This document shows, in pieces, positions 36,472-46,222 of a DNA stretch of 64,000 nucleotides. The stretch spans positions 620,001-684,000 of the forward strand of contig NZ_BDEL01000001.1 of the NCBI RefSeq assembly GCF_001685485.1, given 5' to 3'. The number at the start of each line of letters is the position of its first letter. The stretch's first letter is position 1. Below the pieces are notes generated by a model, which was not told where the DNA came from, did not search any database, and worked only from the letters and a program-made list of their open reading frames with translations. Source of the stretch: Formosa haliotis (lineage in GTDB: Bacteria; Bacteroidota; Bacteroidia; Flavobacteriales; Flavobacteriaceae). The position numbers were made by a program, and so were the translations under genes.

Positions 36472-37838
36472 AAACCGTAGCTATTTATTCAACAATAGAT
36501 AGAGAATCTCCACATGTTACCTTTGCAGACGAAGCGGTTTGCATAGGAGAACCACCGTCTAATCAATCGTATTTATTGGGAGATAACATTATAAAAGTTG
36601 CCAAACAATTAGGTGTAGATGCTATACATCCGGGGTACGGATTTTTAAGTGAAAATGCCGATTTTGCAGAAAAAGTTGAAGCCAATAATATCATATTTAT
36701 TGGTCCGAAATCGGAATCCATTCGGATTATGGGAAGTAAATTGGCTGCAAAAGATGCCGTTAAAGATTATAATATTCCGATGGTTCCTGGAACCAAGGAT
36801 GCCATTTCCGATATCAAAGACGCTGAGGCTATTGCTAAAAAAATTGGCTTTCCTGTCTTAATCAAAGCCTCTGCAGGTGGTGGCGGAAAAGGGATGCGCA
36901 TAGTAGAGAATGAACATGAATTAGAATCTCAAATGAAACGTGCCATAAGCGAAGCCACTTCTGCTTTTGGAGATGGCTCTGTTTTTATAGAGAAATATAT
37001 TGCCTCTCCCCGACACATCGAAATTCAAGTTATGGCAGATAGTTTAGGGCATACCGTTCATCTGTTTGAGCGGGAATGTAGTATTCAACGTCGCCATCAA
37101 AAAGTAATTGAAGAAGCACCATCGTCTATTTTAACTCCAGAATTACGAGACAAAATGGGAGAAGCCGCAAAAAAAGTGGCGAAAGCTTGTAACTATGTTG
37201 GTGCTGGAACGGTAGAATTTCTACTTGATGAAAATAATAAGTTTTATTTTCTGGAAATGAATACAAGGCTACAAGTAGAACATCCCGTAACAGAACTAAT
37301 AACGGGTCTCGACTTGGTAGAACTTCAAATTAAAATAGCTCGGGGAGAATCTTTAAATTTAATTCAAGCCGACTTAGAAATACAAGGACATGCCATGGAA
37401 TTACGCATCTATGCCGAAGATCCTTTAAATAATTTTCTACCTAGCGTGGGCAATCTAAAAGTATATCAATTACCCGAAGGCGAAAACATACGGGTAGATA
37501 ATGGTATATTAGAAGGCATGGATGTCCCCATATATTACGACCCCATGTTAGCCAAATTAATCACCTATGGAAAAACCAGAGAAGAAGCCATTTTAACCAT
37601 GCTAAAGGCTATAAACGATTATAAAATAGAAGGGATTAGCAGCACCTTAACGTTTGGAAAATTTGTGTTTGAAAATGCAGCATTTCGAGAAGGCAATTTC
37701 GATACCAATTTTGTAAACATGTATTACGATCCGAAACTATTAATAAAACAAGCAGAAAAAGAAGCCAAACTAGCAGCTATTATTGCTTTAAAGCAATATC
37801 AATCGGACTTAAAGCAAGTGAGATTACCTAATCGTTAA
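36462..37838 (+). CDS. accC: Biotin carboxylase subunit of acyl-CoA carboxylase (frame broken at its N-terminus)
   Basis: 458 residues as an uninterrupted frame, about 22 short of full length because the first residues lie in another frame (36397-36471). The rest is complete: ATP-grasp loop SAGGGGKGMR, FERECSIQRRHQKVIEEAPS, FLEMNTRLQVEHPVTE with the metal and catalytic residues, and a full C-terminal domain. The internal ATG at 36462 is in frame, so a shortened protein could be made, but the missing part forms the first strand and the conserved NRGE(I)A loop. Genes for the carrier and carboxyltransferase flank it. Confidence 0.9.
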   Translation: MGIKTVAIYSTIDRESPHVTFADEAVCIGEPPSNQSYLLGDNIIKVAKQLGVDAIHPGYGFLSENADFAEKVEANNIIFIGPKSESIRIMGSKLAAKDAVKDYNIPMVPGTKDAISDIKDAEAIAKKIGFPVLIKASAGGGGKGMRIVENEHELESQMKRAISEATSAFGDGSVFIEKYIASPRHIEIQVMADSLGHTVHLFERECSIQRRHQKVIEEAPSSILTPELRDKMGEAAKKVAKACNYVGAGTVEFLLDENNKFYFLEMNTRLQVEHPVTELITGLDLVELQIKIARGESLNLIQADLEIQGHAMELRIYAEDPLNNFLPSVGNLKVYQLPEGENIRVDNGILEGMDVPIYYDPMLAKLITYGKTREEAILTMLKAINDYKIEGISSTLTFGKFVFENAAFREGNFDTNFVNMYYDPKLLIKQAEKEAKLAAIIALKQYQSDLKQVRLPNR

Positions 37839-37850
37839 ACTGAAATTAAA

Positions 37851-39392
37851 ATGGATTCGAAAATAAAAATTTTAACCGATAAACTTGAACAAGCTTACTT
37901 AGGTGGCGGAAGTAATCGTATAGAAAAACAACATCAAAAGAAAAAATTAACGGCTCGAGAGCGCGTCAATTATTTATTAGACGATGGATCTTTTGAAGAA
38001 ATTGGCATTTTAGTTACCCATCGTACCACCGATTTTAACATGGATAAAGAAGTGTATTATGGCGATGGTGTCATTACCGGTTACGGCACAATTAATAACA
38101 GACTCACCTATGTATTTGCTCAAGATTTTACCGTTTTTGGAGGTTCGCTATCTGAAACCCATGCCGAAAAAATATGCAAAGTCATGGATCTGGCCTTAAA
38201 AATGGGAGCACCAATTGTAGGATTAAACGATTCTGGTGGTGCCCGTATACAAGAAGGCGTACGTTCGTTAGGAGGTTATGCCGATATTTTTTATAAGAAT
38301 GTGCAGTCTTCAGGAATAATTCCTCAAATATCGGCCATTATGGGACCTTGCGCGGGTGGCGCCGTTTATTCTCCAGCGATGACAGATTTTACTATGATGG
38401 TAGAACAAAGCAGTTATATGTTTGTTACCGGACCCAATGTAGTAAAAACAGTGACCAATGAAGAAGTAACATCAGAAGCTCTAGGAGGTGCTCATACCCA
38501 TGCCACCAAATCTGGTGTTGCCCATACCACTTCTCCAAACGATGTAGAATGTTTAGAAGCGATTAAAAGGTTATTGAGTTATTTACCACAGAATAATACC
38601 CGTACTGCAGACCAACTGGATTTTACTTTTCAAGATGAAATTCGAGATGAATTACGATCAATTATTCCAGAAAACGCAAATAAGCCATACGATATGCATC
38701 ATGTTATAAACGGCATTATTGATACGGATTCCTTTTTCGAAATTCATAAAGATTATGCAGAAAACATCATTGTCGGATTTGCTAGAATTGGTGGCAGAAG
38801 CATTGGTATTGTTGCAAACCAACCGTTATTTCTGGCCGGTGTTTTAGATGTAAATAGTTCTAAAAAAGCAGCCCGTTTTACTAGATTCTGCGATAGTTTT
38901 AATATTCCTCTTTTAGTTTTAGTTGATGTTCCTGGATTTTTACCTGGAACAGATCAGGAATGGAATGGTATAATTACCAACGGAGCTAAATTATTGTATG
39001 CCTTAAGTGAAGCTACCGTACCACGCGTGACATTAATTACCAGAAAAGCCTATGGCGGTGCCTACGATGTTATGAATTCTAAACATATTGGTGCCGATAT
39101 GAATTTCGCTTGGCCAAGTGCAGAAATAGCGGTTATGGGTGCTAAAGGGGCAAGCGAAATTATTTTTAAAAAGGACATACAAGAGGCAGAAGACCCGATT
39201 GCTAAATTGGCTGAAAAAGAAACAGAATACGCAGACACCTTTGCAAACCCGTATCGTGCTGCAAGCCGCGGATTTATAGATGAAGTTATTTTACCGCAAG
39301 ATAGCCGACGAAAATTACTAAAAGCCTTTAGTATGCTAGAGGATAAAAAAGTAGAGTTACCAAAGCGAAAACATGGGAATATTCCGCTTTAA
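37851..39392 (+). CDS. Acyl-CoA carboxylase carboxyltransferase (propionyl-CoA carboxylase beta-like)
   Basis: 513 residues, 12 nt behind the biotin carboxylase. Both halves of the carboxyltransferase are present: [57 protein letters not shown] (N-half oxyanion region), then [15 protein letters not shown] and [28 protein letters not shown] (C-half). This is the PccB type, which transfers carboxyl from biotin to propionyl-CoA or similar. With the two upstream genes it would form a complete three-component enzyme. Confidence 0.93.
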   Translation: MDSKIKILTDKLEQAYLGGGSNRIEKQHQKKKLTARERVNYLLDDGSFEEIGILVTHRTTDFNMDKEVYYGDGVITGYGTINNRLTYVFAQDFTVFGGSLSETHAEKICKVMDLALKMGAPIVGLNDSGGARIQEGVRSLGGYADIFYKNVQSSGIIPQISAIMGPCAGGAVYSPAMTDFTMMVEQSSYMFVTGPNVVKTVTNEEVTSEALGGAHTHATKSGVAHTTSPNDVECLEAIKRLLSYLPQNNTRTADQLDFTFQDEIRDELRSIIPENANKPYDMHHVINGIIDTDSFFEIHKDYAENIIVGFARIGGRSIGIVANQPLFLAGVLDVNSSKKAARFTRFCDSFNIPLLVLVDVPGFLPGTDQEWNGIITNGAKLLYALSEATVPRVTLITRKAYGGAYDVMNSKHIGADMNFAWPSAEIAVMGAKGASEIIFKKDIQEAEDPIAKLAEKETEYADTFANPYRAASRGFIDEVILPQDSRRKLLKAFSMLEDKKVELPKRKHGNIPL

Positions 39393-39416
39393 ATCAAGCT
39401 ATAAATAACATTAAAA

Positions 39417-39459
39417 CATCTAAAGAAAAGTAATATAATTAAAGGCTATTCTTTAGATG
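39417..39459. terminator. Weak hairpin between convergent carboxylase and membrane protein genes
   Basis: CATCTAAAGAA (39417-39427) and TTCTTTAGATG (39449-39459) can form an 11-bp perfect stem with a 21-nt loop. It overlaps the last codons of the downstream gene. The T-run is poor, so terminator status is uncertain. Confidence 0.35.
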
Positions 39460-40066
39460 CTTTTATTCGCTGTTTTTCGATTTCGAAACGTTGTAAACAA
39501 TCGTCTAAGGTATTACCATGTGTATGGATACATTCGCAAAAAGCATCACCTAATGCTTCATTTTTAGTCCCTTTAAATTGTGAATTACAATCAGATACTG
39601 AGTTTCTTGGCATAACTTCAAAACCAAACTGAGCATAAGCAATTGTTATAACGATACAGAGTAATACTCCACTAAAAAAGATAATGGGAAATTTTTTGGT
39701 ATAGAGTTTCGGTTTTTGAAACACCCCTCTATTACTATAGTGTTTAAAAGGCAAAATGTATTGCATCCTGTCGTAATGCCAAACCAGAAGAAACAAATTA
39801 GCAAGTACCATTAAAGGCGATGTAACCAACGAACCCTCAAACCGTACGGCAAACGATAAAATCCAAATATTTACAATAATGGGAAAATATAAGAGGGCTC
39901 CCAAAGTTACCGTCCTCGGAATTAAAAGTAAAACGGCCGCCAAAACTTGTGCATAACCAATACACGTATAATAATAGCCTGTATGATGTAAGGCTTCAAG
40001 GTATGCCCCCATAGGATGTAAAACCGAAAGACCACTGGCAAAACGCTCTCCCATAATTTTAACCAA
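39446..40066 (-). CDS. DoxX-like membrane protein with cysteine-containing C-terminal tail
   Basis: 206 residues from a TTG at 40066; four hydrophobic segments and the HPMGAYLEALHHTGYYYTCIGYAQVLAAV region resemble DoxX/DoxD-type membrane proteins. The tail after the last helix has four cysteines (SDCNSQ, FCECIH, DDCLQR). The reading frame continues upstream to a stop at 40147-40145 and encodes another plausible membrane segment (WYWLFSIFCRISLAYAFIFA) with no ATG, GTG or TTG; an ATA at 40144-40142 lies where a start would be expected. The true start is unresolved. Confidence 0.65.
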   Translation of the reverse strand: MVKIMGERFASGLSVLHPMGAYLEALHHTGYYYTCIGYAQVLAAVLLLIPRTVTLGALLYFPIIVNIWILSFAVRFEGSLVTSPLMVLANLFLLVWHYDRMQYILPFKHYSNRGVFQKPKLYTKKFPIIFFSGVLLCIVITIAYAQFGFEVMPRNSVSDCNSQFKGTKNEALGDAFCECIHTHGNTLDDCLQRFEIEKQRIKASKE

Positions 40067-40144
40067 ACCCGCAAAAATAAAGGCATACGCCAGACTTATA
40101 CGGCAAAATATAGAGAAAAGCCAATACCACCTATTTTGTTTTAT

Positions 40145-40357
40145 TTAGTAATAAAACTGTTCGAATCTATCTCGATTAATCCACATGTTATATTAAATAC
40201 CTTTAAAACACTTTTTAAGTATGGAGATCGTTTACGTATTTTAGTGCGGTTTCAATTACGAATATGTTCCGAAGGAAAATCATACGTACAAAAGCCCACT
40301 AACCTTTAATTAATCAACGAATTTAGCATTACTTTTTACATTATTGTAGCCCGTTAT
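40145..40357. other. Intergenic region with no recognisable feature
   Basis: 213 bases between the DoxX-like gene and the methionine aminopeptidase gene. Two short plus-strand frames end in TAA near 40310, but neither has a start or a recognisable product. Confidence 0.4.
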
Positions 40358-41095
40358 TTAATTCCAAATTTCATTTGATGCTGTTAAAATAACAGGATAA
40401 TTATCAGTTACCAGTATGGTGTGTTCGTGTTGGGTTACATATCCACCTTTATTTCCGACTAAAGTCCAACCGTCATTCAATTCTACAGCAACAGTTGAAT
40501 GTGTTGATATAAAAGTTTCTATAGCAACTTTAGTTTTAACGCTGTAATTTAAAATATTTTCAGGCTCTTCGTGTAAGTTCCTACCGACTCCATGTCCAGC
40601 CAAGTTTCTAATAACTTTAAATCCTGACTTTTTTGCTTCAGTTTCTATTAAATATCCTATTTCAGAAATTCTTACTCCGCCTTTAATATTGTTTATCGCT
40701 TTACGTAAAATGTTTTTAGAAGCATCTACTAGAGGTTGGTGATTATGAATGTCCTTTCCAAGGACAAAAGAGCCACCATTGTCAGACCAAAATCCGTTAA
40801 GTTCTGCAGAAACATCAATATTAATTAAATCTCCCTCTTTCAATATTTTTTTATTAGATGGTATTCCGTGTGCTGCTTCTTTGTTTATGCTTATACAAGA
40901 ATAACCAGGAAATCCATAAGTTTCATAAGGTGCAGATTTAGCTCCATAACGCTTTAAAATTTCACCTCCATACTCATCAAGTTCTTTAGTTGACATTCCA
41001 ACTTTAGCATATTCTCTCATTAATTTTAGTGTAGTTCCAACAACTTCACTAATTTTTTTCATTCCAGTTAATTCAGATTCCTTTGTTATAGACAT
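40358..41095 (-). CDS. map: Type I methionine aminopeptidase
   Basis: 245 residues from the ATG at 41095 (MSITKESELTGMKKISEV); the longer frame adds 13 unlikely residues. The five metal ligands are present: INIDVS and SDNGGSF (two Asp), AGHGVG (His), VAIETFIST (Glu, here followed by Thr instead of the usual Pro) and QHEHTI (Glu). It removes the N-terminal methionine from nascent proteins. Bacteroidota normally have a map gene in the ribosomal protein cluster, so this is probably an extra copy of different lineage. Confidence 0.93.
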   Translation of the reverse strand: MSITKESELTGMKKISEVVGTTLKLMREYAKVGMSTKELDEYGGEILKRYGAKSAPYETYGFPGYSCISINKEAAHGIPSNKKILKEGDLINIDVSAELNGFWSDNGGSFVLGKDIHNHQPLVDASKNILRKAINNIKGGVRISEIGYLIETEAKKSGFKVIRNLAGHGVGRNLHEEPENILNYSVKTKVAIETFISTHSTVAVELNDGWTLVGNKGGYVTQHEHTILVTDNYPVILTASNEIWN

Positions 41096-41156
41096 TCTGT
41101 ATTTTTTTAATTGATTACAACATCTTTTAACCACCTAAAAAAGCCATAATAAGTCT

Positions 41157-41777
41157 TTACGACTTCATTAACGGTTTTAAAAACGCCGCAGCCTCCATAT
41201 GTTTATTACTCATAGCAAAATCGTAAGAGGATTCCCCATCAACATCTACAGCATTAACATCGGCACCGGCATCTAAAAGAATTTTCATAACTTCTATTTG
41301 CCCTTCGCCAGCGGCAAACATAATAGGTGTCCATTGCTCATGGTTATCTTTTAAGTTTACTTGTGCTCCAGATTCTACTAAAAGTTTCACTGTTGAAGCA
41401 AACGGTCCTGTACATCCGTACATAAGTGCTGTACGATCTGTAGTATCCCTTAAATCTACTGTTGCTCCACTATCCAATAAAGCTTTTACAACAGATGTAT
41501 GCCCATTAAAAGCGGCTAACATTAAGGTAGTTCTATTTTCTTCACCACTAGTATTTGGGTCGAAGCCTTGACCTAAAGCATAGCTAATTGCCTCTAAATT
41601 TCCATTTTGTGCTGCTTCTAACAGTGCTGCAATATCAAAATTTTTCGCATTATCGGCTGGCTTTACTGGAGATTCTATAGTTGTTTCTGTTGTCGTTTGG
41701 GTTTCAGATTTATTTTGTCCGCAGGCCATAATGATTAATCCTGCTAATAAGCATATTGAAGTTTTAATACGTTTCAT
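41157..41777 (-). CDS. Ankyrin-repeat lipoprotein
   Basis: 206 residues. A lipobox LIIMAC puts the lipidated Cys at 19. After a Thr/Glu-rich linker there are four ankyrin repeats from about residue 50 to the end (GNLEAISYALGQGFDPNT, RTTLMLAAFNGHTSVVKALL, RTALMYGCTGPFASTVKLLV, WTPIMFAAGEGQIEVMKILL). It is probably periplasmic or surface-exposed and binds another protein. Its function is unknown. It lies 62 nt upstream of the methionine aminopeptidase ATG used here, on the same strand. Confidence 0.88.
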   Translation of the reverse strand: MKRIKTSICLLAGLIIMACGQNKSETQTTTETTIESPVKPADNAKNFDIAALLEAAQNGNLEAISYALGQGFDPNTSGEENRTTLMLAAFNGHTSVVKALLDSGATVDLRDTTDRTALMYGCTGPFASTVKLLVESGAQVNLKDNHEQWTPIMFAAGEGQIEVMKILLDAGADVNAVDVDGESSYDFAMSNKHMEAAAFLKPLMKS

Positions 41778-41849
41778 AAGGTGATTTAAGTTTTAGTTTT
41801 ACTAAAGTATTTAAAAGGGATTAACTCCCCTAACACAATCCGATTTTAT

Positions 41850-43622
41850 TTAAATTTTAGCTTGATACGTATACAAGTCGTAATAGCGTCCTTGAGCAGA
41901 AATTAACTCATCGTGTGTACCACGTTCTGCAATACGGCCATCTTCAATTACCAGAATCTGATCGGCTTTACGGATAGTGCTCAAGCGGTGCGCAATAACA
42001 ATTGTGGTTCTATCTTTAGTTAATTCATTTAAACTTTTCTGAATAAAGCCTTCACTTTCTGTATCTAGGTTCGAGGTGGCTTCATCTAATATAATCACTT
42101 TCGGATTGGCTAAAATAGCACGTGCAATAGCGATGCGTTGGCGCTGACCTCCAGATAATTTTACTCCACGCTCCCCTATTAAGGTATCTAATCCGTCATC
42201 AAATCTATCTGTAAATTCACTCACATAAGCCGAGTCTACGGCTGCTAGTAACTCAGACTCGGTTGCATCTGGCCTTGGAAATAAAATATTTTCTCTGATG
42301 GTCCCTTCAAATAAAAATTCATCTTGTAACACCACTCCCAAATGTTTTCTAAAACTGTTTAGTTTTACTTTAGAAAGGTCGTAACCATCTACCGTTACAC
42401 TACCCGACTTCGGGTTTAAAAATGTAGCCGATAAGCCAGCAATAGTAGATTTTCCAGATCCTGAACTTCCCACCAGTGCAATTACAGAACCTGAAGGTGC
42501 GTTAAAGCTAATGTTGTGTAACACATCTTTTCCAGCCTCGTAAGCAAAGGTTACGTTGTTAAATGCTAAATCGCCTTTTAAAGTTTCTATGTCTATAGTC
42601 CGGTGTATATCATCTTCTTCAGCATCCATATTCATAAGTTCTTCCGTACGGTCTAAACCTGCTAAAGCCTCGGTTAGCTGACTTCCAATATTACTCATTT
42701 GCACAATTGGTGCAATCATAAACCCAAGTAATAAGGTAAAAAACATAAAATCTCCTATGGTTAATTCGCCTTGCATAATTTTATATCCTCCAATCCCCAT
42801 AATTCCGGTAGACGCTATTCCTAATAGAAAGGTAGACGAACTCGTCATGAAGGCGGTAGCTGTTAAACTCTTTTTTACATTTTGAAATAATCGATCGACG
42901 CCATCCTCAAAAGTTTTGTTTTCCTGAGCTTCTGCATTAAACGCTTTAATTACGCGAACACCAGCTAAAGTCTCTGTTAAACGGCCAGTAACTTCGGCAT
43001 TAATAACACCACGTTTTCTAAAAATTGGTCGTATGTATTTAAAAGCTTTTAATGCTAAAACACCAAAAACTGCCACAGGAACCAATACAAAAAGTGTCAT
43101 AGACGGACTTATACGGATGAGTAGAATTAAAGATATTACAGCCGTAAAAGTTCCACCAACAAGCTGTACTAAACCAGTTCCTATTAAATTCCGAACGCCT
43201 TCCACATCGGTCATGATTCGAGATACCAATACTCCAGATTTTGTATTGTCGAAAAAGCTAATAGGAAGCGACAACACTTTTTTCTGAACTTTTGCACGTA
43301 ACTCCGATATTAAATACTGCGCCTGTACACTTAATATTTTAGTCAGTAAAAAAGAGGTTACTGCCTGCACCAAAATAGCACTTCCTACTATAGCTAATAA
43401 GGAATATAATTGATCATAATTTTTATTAGGAATCACGTCGTCTAACAATACTTTGCTTTGCCAAGGCAACACCAAACTCGCTAACCGACTAAATACAATA
43501 AGGATTAAGCCAATAAATACCAAATTTCGACGCGGCCATATAATGGTTTTAAAGGCTTGAGCCATACTTACCTTAGAAGCTTTCTTTTTAGGATCAGGTA
43601 CGGCTTGTTTATAATGTCTCAT
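41850..43622 (-). CDS. ABC transporter, fused permease and ATPase (MsbA-like)
   Basis: 590 residues. The transmembrane domain has six hydrophobic segments (about 25-310) and the ATPase domain follows: Walker A VALVGSSGSGKST, LSGGQRQRIAIARAIL signature, VIILDEATSNLD Walker B and AHRLST. It is a homodimeric exporter of the type used for lipids or drugs; the substrate cannot be named. The start MRHYKQAVPDP has no signal, as expected. A terminator is not visible downstream. Confidence 0.93.
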   Translation of the reverse strand: MRHYKQAVPDPKKKASKVSMAQAFKTIIWPRRNLVFIGLILIVFSRLASLVLPWQSKVLLDDVIPNKNYDQLYSLLAIVGSAILVQAVTSFLLTKILSVQAQYLISELRAKVQKKVLSLPISFFDNTKSGVLVSRIMTDVEGVRNLIGTGLVQLVGGTFTAVISLILLIRISPSMTLFVLVPVAVFGVLALKAFKYIRPIFRKRGVINAEVTGRLTETLAGVRVIKAFNAEAQENKTFEDGVDRLFQNVKKSLTATAFMTSSSTFLLGIASTGIMGIGGYKIMQGELTIGDFMFFTLLLGFMIAPIVQMSNIGSQLTEALAGLDRTEELMNMDAEEDDIHRTIDIETLKGDLAFNNVTFAYEAGKDVLHNISFNAPSGSVIALVGSSGSGKSTIAGLSATFLNPKSGSVTVDGYDLSKVKLNSFRKHLGVVLQDEFLFEGTIRENILFPRPDATESELLAAVDSAYVSEFTDRFDDGLDTLIGERGVKLSGGQRQRIAIARAILANPKVIILDEATSNLDTESEGFIQKSLNELTKDRTTIVIAHRLSTIRKADQILVIEDGRIAERGTHDELISAQGRYYDLYTYQAKI

Positions 43623-43763
43623 AGAAATGAATTTAATGGTAAAGATAATTTTACTCTCGAAATTATTAAGCCTTATACTATAAATATTAAAATTGAGTTT
43701 AAATCGTTTATGGGTTTGCCATGTATTCCTTAACTTTAAAGCTATTAAAAAGCTAAACTTATT

Positions 43764-44759
43764 ATGGAATATAGAACTATTGGAACCTCTGATTTAAAAT
43801 TATCGGCTATTACATTTGGAGCTTGGGCTGCTGGCGGTTGGATGTGGGGCGGAACCGAACAACGTGATGCCATAAAAGCCATACAATCTGCTTTCGATTT
43901 TGGGGTAAGCGCTATAGATACCGCTCCTATTTATGGTATGGGACATAGCGAAAATATTGTGGGAGCTGCCATAAAAGAATTACCAAGAGACCAAGTACAA
44001 TTGGTTACCAAATTTGGTTTGCGATGGGATGCCACAGAAGGTGATTTTTATGTAAATTCTAAAGATAACTCAGGTAAACCCATTTCGATTTATAAAAACG
44101 CGAGTAAAACTAGTATTATAAAAGAATGCGAAGATAGCTTGAAACGCTTAGGCACAGACTATATCGATTTATACCAAATACATTGGCCCGATAAAACAAC
44201 GCCTATTCAAGAGACTATGGAAGCCGTAGCCCAATTAATTCAGGCGGGAAAGGTGCGCTATGCTGGAGTATGTAATTATGATGTTGCTCAGCTAGAAGAG
44301 GCGAAAAAATATGTCGATATCATTTCTAACCAAGTCCCTTACAGCATGATAAATCGTGATATCGAAAAAGATATAGTACCTTTTACATTAAACCACAACA
44401 TGTCTATTCTTGCTTACAGCCCTTTACAACGTGGGTTACTAACTGGAAAAATGCAAGCCGGACATAAATTTGCTGAAGGTGACCACCGCCAAAACTTGGC
44501 CTTTTTTAAAGATGAAAACATTAAGCAAACCGCTGCATTTTTAAACACTTTACAACCTTTAGCCGAGGCAAAACAAGCCAGTATTTCTCAATTGGTTTTA
44601 CGTTGGACCATAGAACAGCCCGGTGTAACCATTGCCTTAGCAGGAGCTAGAAATGCCGAACAAGCTATACAAAATGCCAAAGCTATAGACATTAAATTAA
44701 CCGCAGAGGAATTACAATTCATATCGACTAATTTAGACGAGCTAAAACTAAACTTATAA
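43764..44759 (+). CDS. Aldo/keto reductase
   Basis: 331 residues, TIM-barrel. The catalytic tetrad is present: Asp in AIDTAPIYGMG, Tyr in the same motif, Lys in LVTKFGL, His in YQIHWPD. NADPH-dependent reduction of aldehydes or ketones is likely; the closest recognised group is the YccK/oxidoreductase (2,5-didehydrogluconate reductase-like) AKR. Convergent with the outer membrane barrel gene. Confidence 0.92.
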   Translation: MEYRTIGTSDLKLSAITFGAWAAGGWMWGGTEQRDAIKAIQSAFDFGVSAIDTAPIYGMGHSENIVGAAIKELPRDQVQLVTKFGLRWDATEGDFYVNSKDNSGKPISIYKNASKTSIIKECEDSLKRLGTDYIDLYQIHWPDKTTPIQETMEAVAQLIQAGKVRYAGVCNYDVAQLEEAKKYVDIISNQVPYSMINRDIEKDIVPFTLNHNMSILAYSPLQRGLLTGKMQAGHKFAEGDHRQNLAFFKDENIKQTAAFLNTLQPLAEAKQASISQLVLRWTIEQPGVTIALAGARNAEQAIQNAKAIDIKLTAEELQFISTNLDELKLNL

Positions 44760-44766
44760 AACACTT

Positions 44767-44799
44767 AGCCCAACTCTTTTTTATTCAAAAGGTTGGGCT
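44767..44799. terminator. Weak hairpin between convergent genes
   Basis: AGCCCAAC (44767-44774) and GTTGGGCT (44792-44799) form an 8-bp stem; the loop can pair further (TTTT with AAAA). There is no clear T-run after it in either direction. Confidence 0.4.
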
Positions 44800-44816
44800 G
44801 AATAAGTTGCTCATCT

Positions 44817-46007
44817 CTAAAAAATGGTATATCCAAAAATTACAGAAATTGTATTATAATCGGAATTATAATATTGATAATCTTTCAACAAGTCTCTATT
44901 GGTATTATACCGTAATTCTACACTATAGGTATCGTTATAAGTATACCCAAATCCTAAACCAATACTAGATGAATTTATAATTTCTAATTCCGAACCCGTA
45001 TCGTAATTTACAGTAGAATTCATAGGGATATCTAAGATATACGAGGCGTTTACAAATAATTTAGAACTGTTATTTAAAAAGAAATAATGTCTAATTCCAA
45101 TAGGTAATTCTATGGAAGAATAATCGACTTCAACATTTGAATTTTCTAAGGTTTCTTCAGATTTAAAAGACTGATACGTAGGTTCAACAATTATAGCCCA
45201 TTTGTTTTTATTGAAAGGCAAAAATATTTCAGCTTCAAGTCCAATCCTAAATCCTATTTTGCTTCCAAAATCTACATTTCTAGAACTTAAAGATGTATTT
45301 TCTATAGAAAAAGAAGAACTTTTAATTCCTATTCTAGGTGTTAGATTAAAAAGATCTTTTTTCTGTTTTTCTTCGAAATTAACTTGTTCTACATTATTAC
45401 ACTGATTATAGGTCACAAAAATTTTAACCAAGTCGTCTTTTTCATATTTTAACCTTTCAATATCTTTTGAGCTTATGTTTTTACAGGTTAAATTATTCAA
45501 TAATTGCTGTCTATACCTATTATTTTCTTTTATTAAATCGCCTGTAGATCTATAATTTTTAAAGATTAATTGCTCCACAGTCATCCCATTGTCCATGCTA
45601 TAAAAGAATCGAACTAAATTACCATCTTCAAACTGATATAAATTAGCCTCCCCTTCTACTAAAGCCTTTAAAAAGAGGGTTTCTTCATGAAATACCGGAT
45701 TTCTATTAGGGCTTAAGTTATTAATTACTTTACTAGAACGATCCATTTTAACGGTGCGCTTGATATATTTTGAAAAGTTATGAATTCCAAATTCTATTAC
45801 ACTTTGTATTGTACCTTTTTTTATTTCAGACTCCGCCGAAAGTTTATAGTCAAAGTCGGTAGGATTGTTCTTCCAATCCATATTTTTTATAAGACATTCG
45901 GTACGTTGATTGTCTGAATCTATAAAATATCCTTTTTCGAAAACGATTTGCGAAAAACTTTTGGTTGTAATAATGGTTAATAAAACAAGTAGCAGTTGGG
46001 GTTTCAT
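44817..46007 (-). CDS. Outer membrane beta-barrel protein (PorT-like)
   Basis: 396 residues. A signal peptide (1-19, ending SFSQ) is followed by a conserved soluble part (about 25-200, KGYFIDSDNQRTECLI, LVRFFYSMDN) and a C-terminal half of alternating strands ending in an aromatic residue (VIFGYTIF), as expected for an eight-stranded outer membrane barrel. Function unknown. Confidence 0.75.
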   Translation of the reverse strand: MKPQLLLVLLTIITTKSFSQIVFEKGYFIDSDNQRTECLIKNMDWKNNPTDFDYKLSAESEIKKGTIQSVIEFGIHNFSKYIKRTVKMDRSSKVINNLSPNRNPVFHEETLFLKALVEGEANLYQFEDGNLVRFFYSMDNGMTVEQLIFKNYRSTGDLIKENNRYRQQLLNNLTCKNISSKDIERLKYEKDDLVKIFVTYNQCNNVEQVNFEEKQKKDLFNLTPRIGIKSSSFSIENTSLSSRNVDFGSKIGFRIGLEAEIFLPFNKNKWAIIVEPTYQSFKSEETLENSNVEVDYSSIELPIGIRHYFFLNNSSKLFVNASYILDIPMNSTVNYDTGSELEIINSSSIGLGFGYTYNDTYSVELRYNTNRDLLKDYQYYNSDYNTISVIFGYTIF

Positions 46008-46222
46008 TTATTTTTACGGTTAAGGGGTTATGTTTCAAGGAGCTATAATTAATCAGCCACAGTCTATTTATAGTAAGCAAAAAGCTTCTTTCAAGAAGAA
46101 GAATTTTGCTACAATAAAAATAATGAATCATATTAAAAAGCCAATGAACTTTTTAAATTATTCGATAAACCACAATGTTTTAAATTACTCGTTTTAAAAT
46201 TAACTTTACTGTTAGTCCGTTA

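Noticed and set aside
40240..40320. Two short plus-strand frames ending in TAA
   Set aside because: Both lack a start and any recognised product, and the segment may be a remnant too short to identify.
45850..46131. A 93-residue minus-strand frame overlapping the start of the outer membrane barrel gene
   Set aside because: It overlaps the signal-peptide region of the barrel gene in another frame and lacks any family pattern.
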